From NCBI RefSeq assembly GCF_036499745.1, contig NZ_DASYDG010000002.1, positions 1 to 64,000 of the forward strand: a DNA stretch of 64,000 bases, in the 5' to 3' direction. This stretch comes from Pinirhizobacter sp036499745 (GTDB lineage Bacteria; Pseudomonadota; Gammaproteobacteria; Xanthomonadales; Rhodanobacteraceae). Made by a program: the position numbers and the translations under genes. Numbering within the stretch: position 1 is the first letter of the stretch; the number at the start of each line of letters is the position of its first letter. Below, piece by piece: positions 36,155-43,897 of the stretch. A model generated the notes under the pieces. It had not been told where the DNA came from. It did not search any database and was given only the letters and a program-made list of their open reading frames with translations.

Positions 36155-36766
36155 ATGAATATCGCACTATTCGATTTCGATGGCACCATCACCACTCGCG
36201 CATTGTTCGCCGACTTCATGCGCTATGCCGTGTCGCAGCCACGCCGACTCGCGGGAAACATTCTCTTCATACCACTGATCCTTGGCTACAAAATGGGCTT
36301 GGTATCGGGAAACCGGATACGCGCCCGTGTCGTCCGGTTCGGATTCCGCGGTGTGCCGGTGAAAGTGGTGAGCGCGAAGGCACGCACTTTTTGCACCGAG
36401 GTGGTCCCCGGGTCGATTCGTCCGATGGCTCTGGCTCGCATCCGCTGGCACCAGGAGCGAGGTGACGAAGTAGTTGTAGTCTCTGGTGCCCTCGACATCT
36501 ACCTGGAGTATTGGTGCCGGGATCAGGGATTGGAACTGATCTGCTCGCGCCTGGAAGAGCGTGACGGCGTTCTGACCGGCCGTTACCGGGAAGCCCAGTG
36601 TGTCGGCGAAGAAAAGCGCCGGCGAATCAACGAACGCTACGACATGGAATTGTTCGAACATGTGTATGCGTATGGCGACACGCGGGATGATGAAGAGATG
36701 CTCGAATTGGCGCATACCCGTTTCTTCCGCTGGAAGCTGGTCGATGGGACCGCGTCGTATGGGTGA
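36155..36766 (+). CDS. HAD-superfamily phosphatase, subfamily IB
   Basis: A 203-residue HAD hydrolase of the phosphoserine-phosphatase type (IB). Motif I is ALFDFDGTITT with the nucleophile and acid Asp, motif II is VVVVSGALD, motif IV is YAYGDTRDDEEML. A cap with hydrophobic stretch (ILFIPLILGYKMGLV) may associate with the membrane. No clear ribosome-binding site before ATG 36155. The substrate is unknown; relatives act on serine phosphate or phospholipid head-group phosphates. It begins the AT-richer part of the window. Confidence 0.8.
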   Translation: MNIALFDFDGTITTRALFADFMRYAVSQPRRLAGNILFIPLILGYKMGLVSGNRIRARVVRFGFRGVPVKVVSAKARTFCTEVVPGSIRPMALARIRWHQERGDEVVVVSGALDIYLEYWCRDQGLELICSRLEERDGVLTGRYREAQCVGEEKRRRINERYDMELFEHVYAYGDTRDDEEMLELAHTRFFRWKLVDGTASYG

Positions 36767-36910
36767 GACAACGAGACCTGTCGCTCTGATCCCCAATTTT
36801 TTCCATTGCCCCGCAACGACATAAAGCGCGTGTTCGTCACATGCGCACCCGGCGTTACCGCGTTGCGCACAAGGCCTGCTGCCAACCCATCAGTATCGAT
36901 GTGATCTTTC

Positions 36911-36956
36911 ATCCGTAGTTTCTACGGATAGGCAGGGCGCGCTCTTCTATGGATAG
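36911..36956. promoter_or_regulatory. Perfect palindrome and direct repeat, candidate LuxR-type operator
   Basis: ATCCGTAG-TTT-CTACGGAT (36911-36929) is a perfect inverted repeat 70 bases before the cupin start. Its right arm recurs as CTATGGATAG at 36947-36956, exactly 25 bases after CTACGGATAG (36922-36931). The neighbouring PAS-LuxR regulator is the obvious candidate binder. Confidence 0.5.
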
Positions 36957-36998
36957 TAGGGCGAGCACCACCCTTCAAGCAGTCAAACAGGATGAATT

Positions 36999-37436
36999 TT
37001 GAAAGCAATTTCAAATTTTCGCGCCGCGCCGATCGCGGCCTGTAACGCCCTTCAGAAGTTGTCCAGCCAAGTGGTTCACGATCCCGCCGTTGGCATTCGC
37101 ATAGCGACCGTGCTGGAAGATGCCACTCGCTCGTACTACGCGACCGAGATCGCGCCAGGAAAATCGGTAACTCCGCACTACCACCGCCAAGGCGATGAGC
37201 TTTACATCATCTTCAGCGGTAAGGGGGTGATCAGAACCTGGCAACCCGACAGTGCCGCAGACGTAGCAAAAGTCCAGGTTGAGCACGGCGATGTATTCAA
37301 CATCCCACCGGGAACGGTCCATCAACTGGTCAATACCGGTACGCAGCCACTGGTCCTTTTGTTCGCGTGTCCACCCCAGCACCTAAGTGAAGATCGAGTC
37401 GTTCCGTCTCCTTCTTCTTCAGAGGAAGTGTCATGA
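36999..37436 (+). CDS. Cupin-domain protein
   Basis: A 145-residue single-domain cupin. Motif 1 is PGKSVTPHYHRQGDELYIIFSGKG with His-x-His and Glu metal ligands; motif 2 is GDVFNIPPGTVHQLVN with the last His. A TTG start at 36999 is favoured because AGGA lies six bases upstream and no in-frame ATG occurs earlier. It overlaps the following PAS-LuxR gene by ATGA, so the two are translationally coupled. The cupin could be a small-molecule-binding partner or enzyme whose product the regulator senses. Confidence 0.8.
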   Translation: MKAISNFRAAPIAACNALQKLSSQVVHDPAVGIRIATVLEDATRSYYATEIAPGKSVTPHYHRQGDELYIIFSGKGVIRTWQPDSAADVAKVQVEHGDVFNIPPGTVHQLVNTGTQPLVLLFACPPQHLSEDRVVPSPSSSEEVS

Positions 37437-38140
37437 CGCGTGTGGTAGATCCCTCACTGCGCATGCTGTTCGACCAGATGCCTGGGCTATGGGGCTGCAA
37501 GGATGAAAACTCGGTTTTCATGTACGCCAATCCTGCGTATGCGAAGGCAGTTGGTGTCAAGCAACACCAGGATATGATTGGGAGTACCGACTTCGATACG
37601 CCTTGCGATACGGCAGCCTGCGCGGGCTTGTTCCAGGCGCAGGACAAGGAGGTCATGGTGAGTACAAAGCCACTGAAGATCCTGGATATCCATCCTTTTG
37701 CCGGCGGCGAATGGTGTGCCTATCTCTTCACGAAGACCCCCTTGATTCAGCAAGGAGAGATCATTGGAACGATCTTCCATGGCATGGATATCACGTCCGC
37801 TCGTACGTTGGAACTCGGCTCGCTTCTGGGTCGGATTCGAGCAGGAGCCGGGCGGGAAGGACAAGTCAGTTATCTGGTGGGCGATCAGGCCGGATCGGTT
37901 GACCTTAGCCCTCGCGAAGCGGAAGTCCTGTTTTTCCTGATTCGAGGGAAACGGGTGAAAGACATTGCTGTCCTTCTGGATTTGTCGCCACGGACCATAG
38001 AACAGCATGTAGCGACGTTGCGGCACAAATTTTCTGCCACTTCTCAATATGAGCTCATTGATCAAGCCATTAACAGCGGTTATCTGGATTACATCCCAGA
38101 GCGTCTATTCAAGCAGCAGATGTCAGTAATTGTTCGCTAG
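37433..38140 (+). CDS. PAS-LuxR family transcriptional regulator
   Basis: A 235-residue regulator with an N-terminal PAS domain (LFDQMPGLWGCKDENSVFMYAN, here LWGCKDENSVFMYANPAYAK) and a C-terminal GerE/LuxR helix-turn-helix (LSPREAEVLFFLIRGKRVKD, then IAVLLDLSPRTIEQHVATLR). No receiver domain is present, so it is not a classical response regulator. It begins inside the cupin gene (ATGA). The gene is visibly AT-richer than its surroundings, suggesting transfer. The palindrome at 36911-36929 is a likely target. Confidence 0.88.
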   Translation: MTRVVDPSLRMLFDQMPGLWGCKDENSVFMYANPAYAKAVGVKQHQDMIGSTDFDTPCDTAACAGLFQAQDKEVMVSTKPLKILDIHPFAGGEWCAYLFTKTPLIQQGEIIGTIFHGMDITSARTLELGSLLGRIRAGAGREGQVSYLVGDQAGSVDLSPREAEVLFFLIRGKRVKDIAVLLDLSPRTIEQHVATLRHKFSATSQYELIDQAINSGYLDYIPERLFKQQMSVIVR

Positions 38141-38148
38141 GATTTATC

Positions 38149-38580
38149 ATGTACTCGCCCAATGACACGGAAGTCCACCGCGCCCTCGAGGTTCTCACAG
38201 GCTACGCGGTGCAGCTGCAGGTTGCGCTTCGGCGTTGCATCCGGTCGTACGCGATGGCATCTGCCGGCGAGACGCCCTCGCTTGAGCCACGGGACCTCCG
38301 CCGGCAACTGGGCCGCCTGCGTGAGTTGATGTTCCAGGCCCATCCGGCGGGCAGCGACATCCTTCGCCGTTTCGAAAACTGGCGCGAAGACGTTGACGTG
38401 GCAAGCGTGCAACGCGATTTCCTTGTCTTACGCGCCAGCCGAGGGGTGGCGCATGGCCCTTCGTTATTCGAACTCACGCGCGCAACGGTACAACTGGAAC
38501 GCGATACCGCGCGGATCAAAACGTGGGAAGACGCACTGTCCCTCGCGCTTCTTCCAAAGACAGCAGGCACGGCGGGCTGA
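38149..38580 (+). CDS. Hypothetical helical protein (143 aa)
   Basis: A soluble, mostly helical protein with many Arg and Leu residues and no recognised motif. AGGA lies eight bases before ATG 38149 and the gap from the PAS-LuxR gene is eight bases, so it is probably the third gene of that operon. GC content returns to the level of the flanks, so it may be a native gene joined to an acquired pair. Confidence 0.6.
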   Translation: MYSPNDTEVHRALEVLTGYAVQLQVALRRCIRSYAMASAGETPSLEPRDLRRQLGRLRELMFQAHPAGSDILRRFENWREDVDVASVQRDFLVLRASRGVAHGPSLFELTRATVQLERDTARIKTWEDALSLALLPKTAGTAG

Positions 38581-38599
38581 TATCAGCCGCCCCAGGCTT

Positions 38600-38950
38600 T
38601 CAGGCCCATCGAACGAGCAAGGCCGTGACGGCCAGTACGGGAAGCACCACCAGGCCGACAACCATGGCGAAACAACCACCTTTGCCTCTGGCGCCGCCGG
38701 CACGGGCACGCACGTGATGGCCATGGGCTGACGTGCGATTGACATGCCAGGTGCTGTGGCAGGCGTCGCAGTAGAACTGCGTTTTTCCGCTCCGCCATGC
38801 CTCGATGGTGCGGCTCGTGTGGGTCGTAACGGCGTGGCAACGCTTGCACCGAAACGCCCGCTCCTTCGGCATCTTCTTGGGCCAGAACCTGATGACGGCG
38901 CCGATCACCCCAACCACCACCACGATAAGAACGATATCGCTCAGGGTCAT
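38600..38950 (-). CDS. Zinc-ribbon protein with two membrane helices
   Basis: A 116-residue protein: N-terminal helix (SDIVLIVVVVGVIGAVIRFW), a zinc ribbon of CKRCH and CDACH pairs, a basic Gly/Arg linker and a second helix (FAMVVGLVVLPVLAVTALLV). Function unknown. It starts four bases after the stop of the threonine-aldolase-like gene and is likely cotranscribed with it. Confidence 0.65.
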   Translation of the reverse strand: MTLSDIVLIVVVVGVIGAVIRFWPKKMPKERAFRCKRCHAVTTHTSRTIEAWRSGKTQFYCDACHSTWHVNRTSAHGHHVRARAGGARGKGGCFAMVVGLVVLPVLAVTALLVRWA

Positions 38951-38954
38951 GGCA

Positions 38955-40121
38955 TCAGCCCGCGAATGCCCGCGCGATCGCCTCAGGACTACGGCGAACG
39001 AGCGTCTCGTTGAATGTCAGCATCAGGCGACCATCCCGCAGCCCGCCAACCAGGATATCCTGCTTTTTGAGCCGCTCGGCAAGCCCGGCCTGGCGCGCAG
39101 GCGCCACGGCCAGAAAGTGGATGTTGGTGCCGTTGGGTACACGCTGAACTGTATAGCCGTCGATGGAACCAAGCGCGGCCAAAAGCTTCTCGCCAGCCTG
39201 CCGCACCTTCGAGAAGCGCTCGGGGAATCCCTGCAAGGTGTCCAGCGCCAGCAGTGCCGGCATCCAGCCGTGATAGATCAGTCCACCAAAGAGATGGCGC
39301 AACTCGCGCGCCTGGGCCATCTGCGCCCTGTTTCCCGCCAGCACGGCGCCAAAGGGAGCGCCCAGATACTTATAAAGCGAGACATACACGGTGTCGAAGA
39401 GCGCCGTGTATTTTTGCACCGTGAACCCGTCGGCGCCGATATTGAGCAGCAGCCGCGCACCGTCCAGGTGCATGCCGATGCCCTTGGCGTGCGCGGTGGC
39501 GGATATCTGCTGGGCCAACTCGTACGGCACCATCTCGCCGTCGCAACGGCGCACTGGCGATTCGAGCGATATCGCACCGACCTTGATCGGATACGGGCCA
39601 TGCTCGGCATCGTCGATGGACTTGTTCACTTCATCCATGGTCGGCGACGCCTTGCCTTCGGCCAGCGGCACCAGGTTGATGCCGCTGAGCGTGGTGACCG
39701 TATCGGCTTCGTCACGGTAGACATGGCTTTCGCGCTGCACCAGCGCGTGGCGATGCTCGCCGCAAAGCACCCGGATGGCAATGTGGTTGGCCAGCGTGCC
39801 CGTGGGCATGAAGACTGCGTCTTCCTTGCCAAGGAGGGTGGCGAAGTGCTGCTCCAGTTCCTCGACCGCGCCGTGCTGCAGGTAGCTGTCGGTGACCACC
39901 TCATGCCCGCTGCCGGGCGGGCTGGGCCGCGCGGCCAGGAGCTTGTCCAGATGCGCCACCGTATCGCGGTTGTAGCGCGGGACATTGTCCCCGCGAAGCA
40001 CCACCGCATGGTCGATATGGTCCGGATCAGCCCGGGTGGCGGCAAAGGCAGCGGCTGGCAGGCCCAGCCCGGCGAGCGCACTGCCGGCCACGGCCGAATA
40101 CAGGAATTCCCGACGGTTCAT
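38955..40121 (-). CDS. Tat-signal threonine aldolase/beta-eliminating lyase-like PLP enzyme
   Basis: A 388-residue fold-type-I PLP enzyme of the low-specificity L-threonine aldolase group, which splits threonine and allo-threonine to glycine and acetaldehyde. The PLP lysine is K251 in VSLYKYLGAPFGAVLAG; HLDGARL holds the PLP-binding Asp; GTLANH is also typical. Unusually, the N-terminus MNRREFLYSAVAGSALAGLG is a twin-arginine signal, so the folded, cofactor-loaded enzyme should be exported. The open frame continues upstream to 40295 but the signal begins at ATG 40121. Cytoplasmic LtaE lacks such a leader. Confidence 0.85.
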   Translation of the reverse strand: MNRREFLYSAVAGSALAGLGLPAAAFAATRADPDHIDHAVVLRGDNVPRYNRDTVAHLDKLLAARPSPPGSGHEVVTDSYLQHGAVEELEQHFATLLGKEDAVFMPTGTLANHIAIRVLCGEHRHALVQRESHVYRDEADTVTTLSGINLVPLAEGKASPTMDEVNKSIDDAEHGPYPIKVGAISLESPVRRCDGEMVPYELAQQISATAHAKGIGMHLDGARLLLNIGADGFTVQKYTALFDTVYVSLYKYLGAPFGAVLAGNRAQMAQARELRHLFGGLIYHGWMPALLALDTLQGFPERFSKVRQAGEKLLAALGSIDGYTVQRVPNGTNIHFLAVAPARQAGLAERLKKQDILVGGLRDGRLMLTFNETLVRRSPEAIARAFAG

Positions 40122-40206
40122 GACCATGCCCGGTTGCCCCCTGGATAGATTGCCGCCGACCATAGCAGCGCGGCGGGCACGCCGCCACGGCCAGAGGCAA
40201 CGGTGC

Positions 40207-40611
40207 TCAACGACCCTTGCAGGGGTAGGCACGGCGCAATGCGTCGCGCACCACGGCGGCCGCGGGCTGCGCGCCCAGCCCTGGATTGGCGGCAAAGTAG
40301 GCCTGGACCACGCGTATCAACTCGCCCGAGCGCTGCGCGGGAGTCGGGCAGGCTGTCGTCCCCTGCACGGCATCAGCCACGCCCTGCACATAGGCCATGG
40401 CCACACCGTCCCCACCATCGGCCGTGGGCGCTGCCTGCATGGAAAGTTCAAGCGCGTGCTCAAGTTCGCTGGCGTAGCGGTAATAGGGACGATCCGGGCC
40501 ACTGAACGGCAGCGTTGCCGATTGTGCGTGTGCTCCGCCCGTGGGCCATGCCGCCAAGGCAAGGCACGATGCCGCCAAAACCCGTCCCACCTTGCCCGCT
40601 GCCTGGCCCAT
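40207..40611 (-). CDS. Rap1a/Tai-like secreted small protein
   Basis: A 134-residue protein with a signal peptide (VLAASCLALAAWPTGGAHAQ). The mature part has the pattern of the Rap1a/Tai family: MAYVQGVADAVQG, a Cys (ACPTP), VVQAYFAANP, then AVVRDALRRAYPC. Rap1a/Tai proteins are periplasmic immunity proteins against type VI amidase effectors, but many family members are orphans without effectors. No amidase effector is adjacent here, so its role is open. Confidence 0.75.
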   Translation of the reverse strand: MGQAAGKVGRVLAASCLALAAWPTGGAHAQSATLPFSGPDRPYYRYASELEHALELSMQAAPTADGGDGVAMAYVQGVADAVQGTTACPTPAQRSGELIRVVQAYFAANPGLGAQPAAAVVRDALRRAYPCKGR

Positions 40612-40773
40612 GGCGCTCTCCGAAGGATCCCGGAGGCGGGATCTTGCGGGACATCGTGCCAGCTTCCGGCCCCGGACGCCCGCGGAACTCCCCGTCCTGA
40701 ATGCCGTCCAACGTGTTCACGTGCACGCCCCGCTGGTCGGTGCGTTAATAGCGGCATCCTGCGGAGCCCCCTC

Positions 40774-41226
40774 ATGAAAGTTTCCCCGTTCCTCGCCGCC
40801 TTCGCCTTCTGCCTCTCCACGGCGGCTGCCGCGCAGTCCGCGAACAAGCCACTGAACCTCAAGCTGCCGCCTTCGGACATCCCGGCCTCTTCGGCCACGG
40901 CGCCGGCCAGTGCCTCGACCTCGGCCAACGCCAATGCCGCCGTGCACGCGAAGGATCCCCCGGGCACGTACTACGGCGACCACAGCGGACGCATGGCCGT
41001 GGCCGACGAGACCCCTGTCGATCGCTGCGACGATGCCACCTACAACCAGCCGCAGGTACACGGCAGTATCGAGACCGGCGTGGTGGGCGGCAGCCATATC
41101 CGCGGCGGCAGTTACCAGGGCGGCGGCGTTACCCTGTCGCAGGCCTTCGGCAGCTGCGATCATCCCACCGGGGGAGTCAGCATCTCGGTGGAAGGGGTGA
41201 ACAATAACTTCCACCACGGGCGGTGA
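40774..41226 (+). CDS. Hypothetical secreted protein (150 aa)
   Basis: Signal peptide (FLAAFAFCLSTAAAAQ), an Ala/Ser-rich linker (residues 35-58) and a Gly- and His-rich C-terminus with GVVGGSHIRGGSYQGGGVTL and two Cys. GGAG lies before ATG 40774; the frame is open much further upstream but that part is antisense to other genes. No family recognised. It is four bases upstream of the EEP-hydrolase gene and probably cotranscribed. Confidence 0.65.
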   Translation: MKVSPFLAAFAFCLSTAAAAQSANKPLNLKLPPSDIPASSATAPASASTSANANAAVHAKDPPGTYYGDHSGRMAVADETPVDRCDDATYNQPQVHGSIETGVVGGSHIRGGSYQGGGVTLSQAFGSCDHPTGGVSISVEGVNNNFHHGR

Positions 41227-41230
41227 ATCC

Positions 41231-42049
41231 ATGCGCGTAGCCTTTCTGGCGGTACTGCTTGCCTTTATTCCCGCGCTTCATGCCGAACCGTTGAAGGTGA
41301 TGACTTTCAATGTGCGCCTTCCGGTGGCGTCGGACGGACCCAACCGCTGGGAAGCGCGACGCGACCTCTTCGCCGATACCGTGCGCAAGGCCGATCCGGA
41401 CGTCTTCGGCACGCAAGAGCTGTTCAAGCTGCAGGGCGATGACACCGTGCAGCGCCTGCCGCAGTACACCTGGTTCGGCCGGGGCCGCACCGGTGACGAC
41501 AGCGACGAGCACATGGGCGTGTTCTACCGCAAAGACCGCCTGAAGGTGCTTCAATCAGGTAATTTCTGGCTGTCCGATACGCCGGACGTGGCGGGCAGCA
41601 TCACCTGGGGCCATCCATTACCGCGCATGGTGACATGGGCCCTGTTCCAGCGCCTGAGCGACGGCAAGAAGTTCTACCTCTACGACACCCACCTGCCCTA
41701 TCGCACGCAGGATGAAGACGCCCGCCTGAAGGGCGTCACCCTGATCATGAAGCGCATGCAGGCGCTGCCGAAGAATATCCCGTTCATTCTTACCGGCGAT
41801 TTCAATACCGGGCCGGAAAGCCAGGTGCATGCGGTCGTGGCGGCGAAGCTGAAGGACGCCTGGGACACGGCACCTTCCCGAAGCGGCCCGGATAAAACCT
41901 TCCAGAACTTCACCGGGGTTCCCGACCGGCGCATCGACTGGATCTTCTACCGCGGCGTGAAGCCGCTCAGCGTGGAAACGGTCACGACGTCGAAGGATGG
42001 GCGATATCCGTCGGACCATTTTCCGGTGCTGGCGACATTCGAGCTTTAG
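41231..42049 (+). CDS. Secreted endonuclease/exonuclease/phosphatase family hydrolase
   Basis: A 272-residue EEP-superfamily enzyme with a signal peptide (FLAVLLAFIPALHA). The metal and catalytic motifs are complete: MTFNVR, GTQEL, YDTHLP, LTGDFNTG, RRIDWIFYRG and the final SDHFPV. The family includes DNases, sphingomyelinases and inositol phosphatases; the short secreted form with SDTPDV is often annotated only as endonuclease/exonuclease/phosphatase. Its 3' end overlaps the convergent hydrolase gene by 68 bases. Confidence 0.88.
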   Translation: MRVAFLAVLLAFIPALHAEPLKVMTFNVRLPVASDGPNRWEARRDLFADTVRKADPDVFGTQELFKLQGDDTVQRLPQYTWFGRGRTGDDSDEHMGVFYRKDRLKVLQSGNFWLSDTPDVAGSITWGHPLPRMVTWALFQRLSDGKKFYLYDTHLPYRTQDEDARLKGVTLIMKRMQALPKNIPFILTGDFNTGPESQVHAVVAAKLKDAWDTAPSRSGPDKTFQNFTGVPDRRIDWIFYRGVKPLSVETVTTSKDGRYPSDHFPVLATFEL

Positions 42050-42896
42050 CATCGTCAGCCACGGCCTTGATCACTACGCCTTCGTCCAGGATTTCATGAC
42101 CCTTGCCGGGGATGATCAACATCGACGCATCGAAACCGCGTGCCTTGGCCTTGGCCACGTAGTCACGCGCGTACACGGGCAAAGCCAGTGGATCGTCCGA
42201 GCCTGAAATCGCGGTAATGGCCACGCCGGGCTTCATCTGGTCGAGCGTCTGCAGCGGTGACAGGCTGCGGACGGGAAACAGCCATACAGGGCTCGTTTGC
42301 AGCTTGGCCATGTGCTTGCGGAAGGGCGGCACGTCGCAGGGGCACGCGGCCAGGTACACATGCTGCACCAGTCCCGGGCTAAGCGCGGCGATGTTCGCCG
42401 CCATCGTGGCGCCGCCGGAATGCCCCAGCAGCAGCACGGAGGGCGCATGGAAGCGTGTCTTGAGCTCGGCGATGGCGTCGGCCAGGTCCTTCACCGCTTC
42501 GGGCGTGTAGTTATCTCCCGAGGTCGACCCATGCTCGCCATCGGAATGCGCACCGTAGGCATCGGTGTATCCCGGGCGTATCAGCGCCACCACGCGCGCA
42601 CCAGGCGCCGCATTGGCGATGTCCGCCGCCACGCCGTACTGGTAGCGCGGATGAGCGAACGGTGCATCGCCGTGCAGGATCACCACCAGCGGAGCCGATG
42701 GATTGAGTTGGCCCTCAAGGTGCATGCGGCCAACGATGCGGTGGCCTTCGGCACCAGCGGTCACAGCGTCGCCGCCTGCCTTGTCGGCAGGAATGATCGG
42801 CGCGAACGTGCCGCGCACGGCGACCATCATGTAGGCAAAGTACAGCACGAACAGCACCAGCAGGACGACCACGCCCAGGATGATTTTCTTGCGCAT
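41982..42896 (-). CDS. Membrane-anchored alpha/beta hydrolase
   Basis: A 304-residue protein with an N-terminal membrane helix (IILGVVVLLVLFVLYFAYMM) and an alpha/beta-hydrolase fold: oxyanion region ILHGDAPF, nucleophile elbow LLGHSGGAT, acidic residue in SGSDDPLALP and catalytic His in IPGKGHEIL. Substrate unknown. Its ATG is directly next to the stop of the SDR gene, so translation is coupled; it is the last gene of the CLC operon. Confidence 0.85.
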   Translation of the reverse strand: MRKKIILGVVVLLVLFVLYFAYMMVAVRGTFAPIIPADKAGGDAVTAGAEGHRIVGRMHLEGQLNPSAPLVVILHGDAPFAHPRYQYGVAADIANAAPGARVVALIRPGYTDAYGAHSDGEHGSTSGDNYTPEAVKDLADAIAELKTRFHAPSVLLLGHSGGATMAANIAALSPGLVQHVYLAACPCDVPPFRKHMAKLQTSPVWLFPVRSLSPLQTLDQMKPGVAITAISGSDDPLALPVYARDYVAKAKARGFDASMLIIPGKGHEILDEGVVIKAVADDAKARMSPAPENGPTDIAHPSTS

Positions 42897-43712
42897 CTAA
42901 CGCCCCTTGAAGCGATCCATCGTGTGATACACGCCAAAGACGTGGTCGGCGACCCAATCCCATGCGCGCAGCGGCAGTATGCCCTTCGCGATTTTCCCCA
43001 AGGTTACCGTCCAGGGCAACATCAACAGGGGCCGACCGGCCAGCATGGCGCGCCAGACACGGTCCACCACGTAGTTCGGCTTCATCACCGGCGTCATCAG
43101 CGGACCGCGCGCGCCTTCGAACATGCCGGTGGAGACATAGCCGGGGCACACGGTCGTGACCTTTACATGATCATGCCCAGCCTGGATCAATTCCAGTCGA
43201 AGGGAATCGCTCCAGCCCACGGCAGCCCACTTCGAGGCGCAATAGACGCTCATGCGTGGATTGGACACCGTGCCCGCCGCCGAGGCGATGGTGACGATGC
43301 GGCATTCGCGCCTGCTTGCCATCATCGCCGGAAGGAACCCGGCGGTGATGTACATCGGAGCCAGCGCGTTGATTTCCATGGTCAGGCGCGTATCGGCAGC
43401 GGTGTGCTCCCAGAAGTACTTCCCACGCACAATGCCGGCATTGTTGATGATGATGTCCGGATCGCCGACGTCCTTGCGCACGCGGTCGGACGCCGCAACG
43501 ATGGCGTCAAGGCTGCCGATATCCACAAGATAGGGCGCCAACCGAACGCCGGCATCCTTCAGCGCAAGCACCGTGCGCTCAAGCTCCTCCTGGTTGATAT
43601 CCCAGAGGATCACCACGGCGGCACCCTCGCTCACCGCACGCTCGGCGTAAAGACGCCCCATGCCCATCGCTGCACCGGTAATGAGGATCGTCTTTCCCCG
43701 GATGTTTTTCAT
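42897..43712 (-). CDS. Short-chain dehydrogenase/reductase
   Basis: A 271-residue classical SDR. Cofactor motif TGAAMGMG, structural NNAG and active site S-x-YCASK are in place. The C-terminal region is long and hydrophobic (LMLPWTVTLGKIAKGILPLRAW), as in SDRs acting on lipophilic substrates. Start ATG overlaps the preceding small gene by ATGA. Confidence 0.88.
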   Translation of the reverse strand: MKNIRGKTILITGAAMGMGRLYAERAVSEGAAVVILWDINQEELERTVLALKDAGVRLAPYLVDIGSLDAIVAASDRVRKDVGDPDIIINNAGIVRGKYFWEHTAADTRLTMEINALAPMYITAGFLPAMMASRRECRIVTIASAAGTVSNPRMSVYCASKWAAVGWSDSLRLELIQAGHDHVKVTTVCPGYVSTGMFEGARGPLMTPVMKPNYVVDRVWRAMLAGRPLLMLPWTVTLGKIAKGILPLRAWDWVADHVFGVYHTMDRFKGR

Positions 43713-43897
43713 GGGCCGTCCTTGATCGGACGACGATCATAACCCTCCGGCGGCATCGGGCCATCCTGGCAGGCCCAGCACGGCATGGGCACGTGGCAGC
43801 CCACTTCCTCGTCGATCACCACCACCTCGCCGGTACCGTGGCAAACCGGGCACGAAGGCTGGGCGGGCTTGTCGGTTGGCAGGGCCTTCGATGTCAT
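43709..43897 (-). CDS. Small zinc-ribbon protein (62 aa)
   Basis: Short soluble protein with DnaJ-like CxxCxGxG chemistry: CPVCHGTGEVVVIDEE, then CHVPMPCWAC. It overlaps by ATGA with both the CLC gene before it and the SDR gene after it, which strongly supports that it is translated. It might bind zinc or help fold or regulate a neighbour; the role is unknown. Confidence 0.75.
   Translation of the reverse strand: MTSKALPTDKPAQPSCPVCHGTGEVVVIDEEVGCHVPMPCWACQDGPMPPEGYDRRPIKDGP

Noticed and set aside
40207..40611. Immunity gene paired with an adjacent T6SS amidase effector
   Set aside because: Neither neighbour is an amidase; a pairing cannot be supported from this window.
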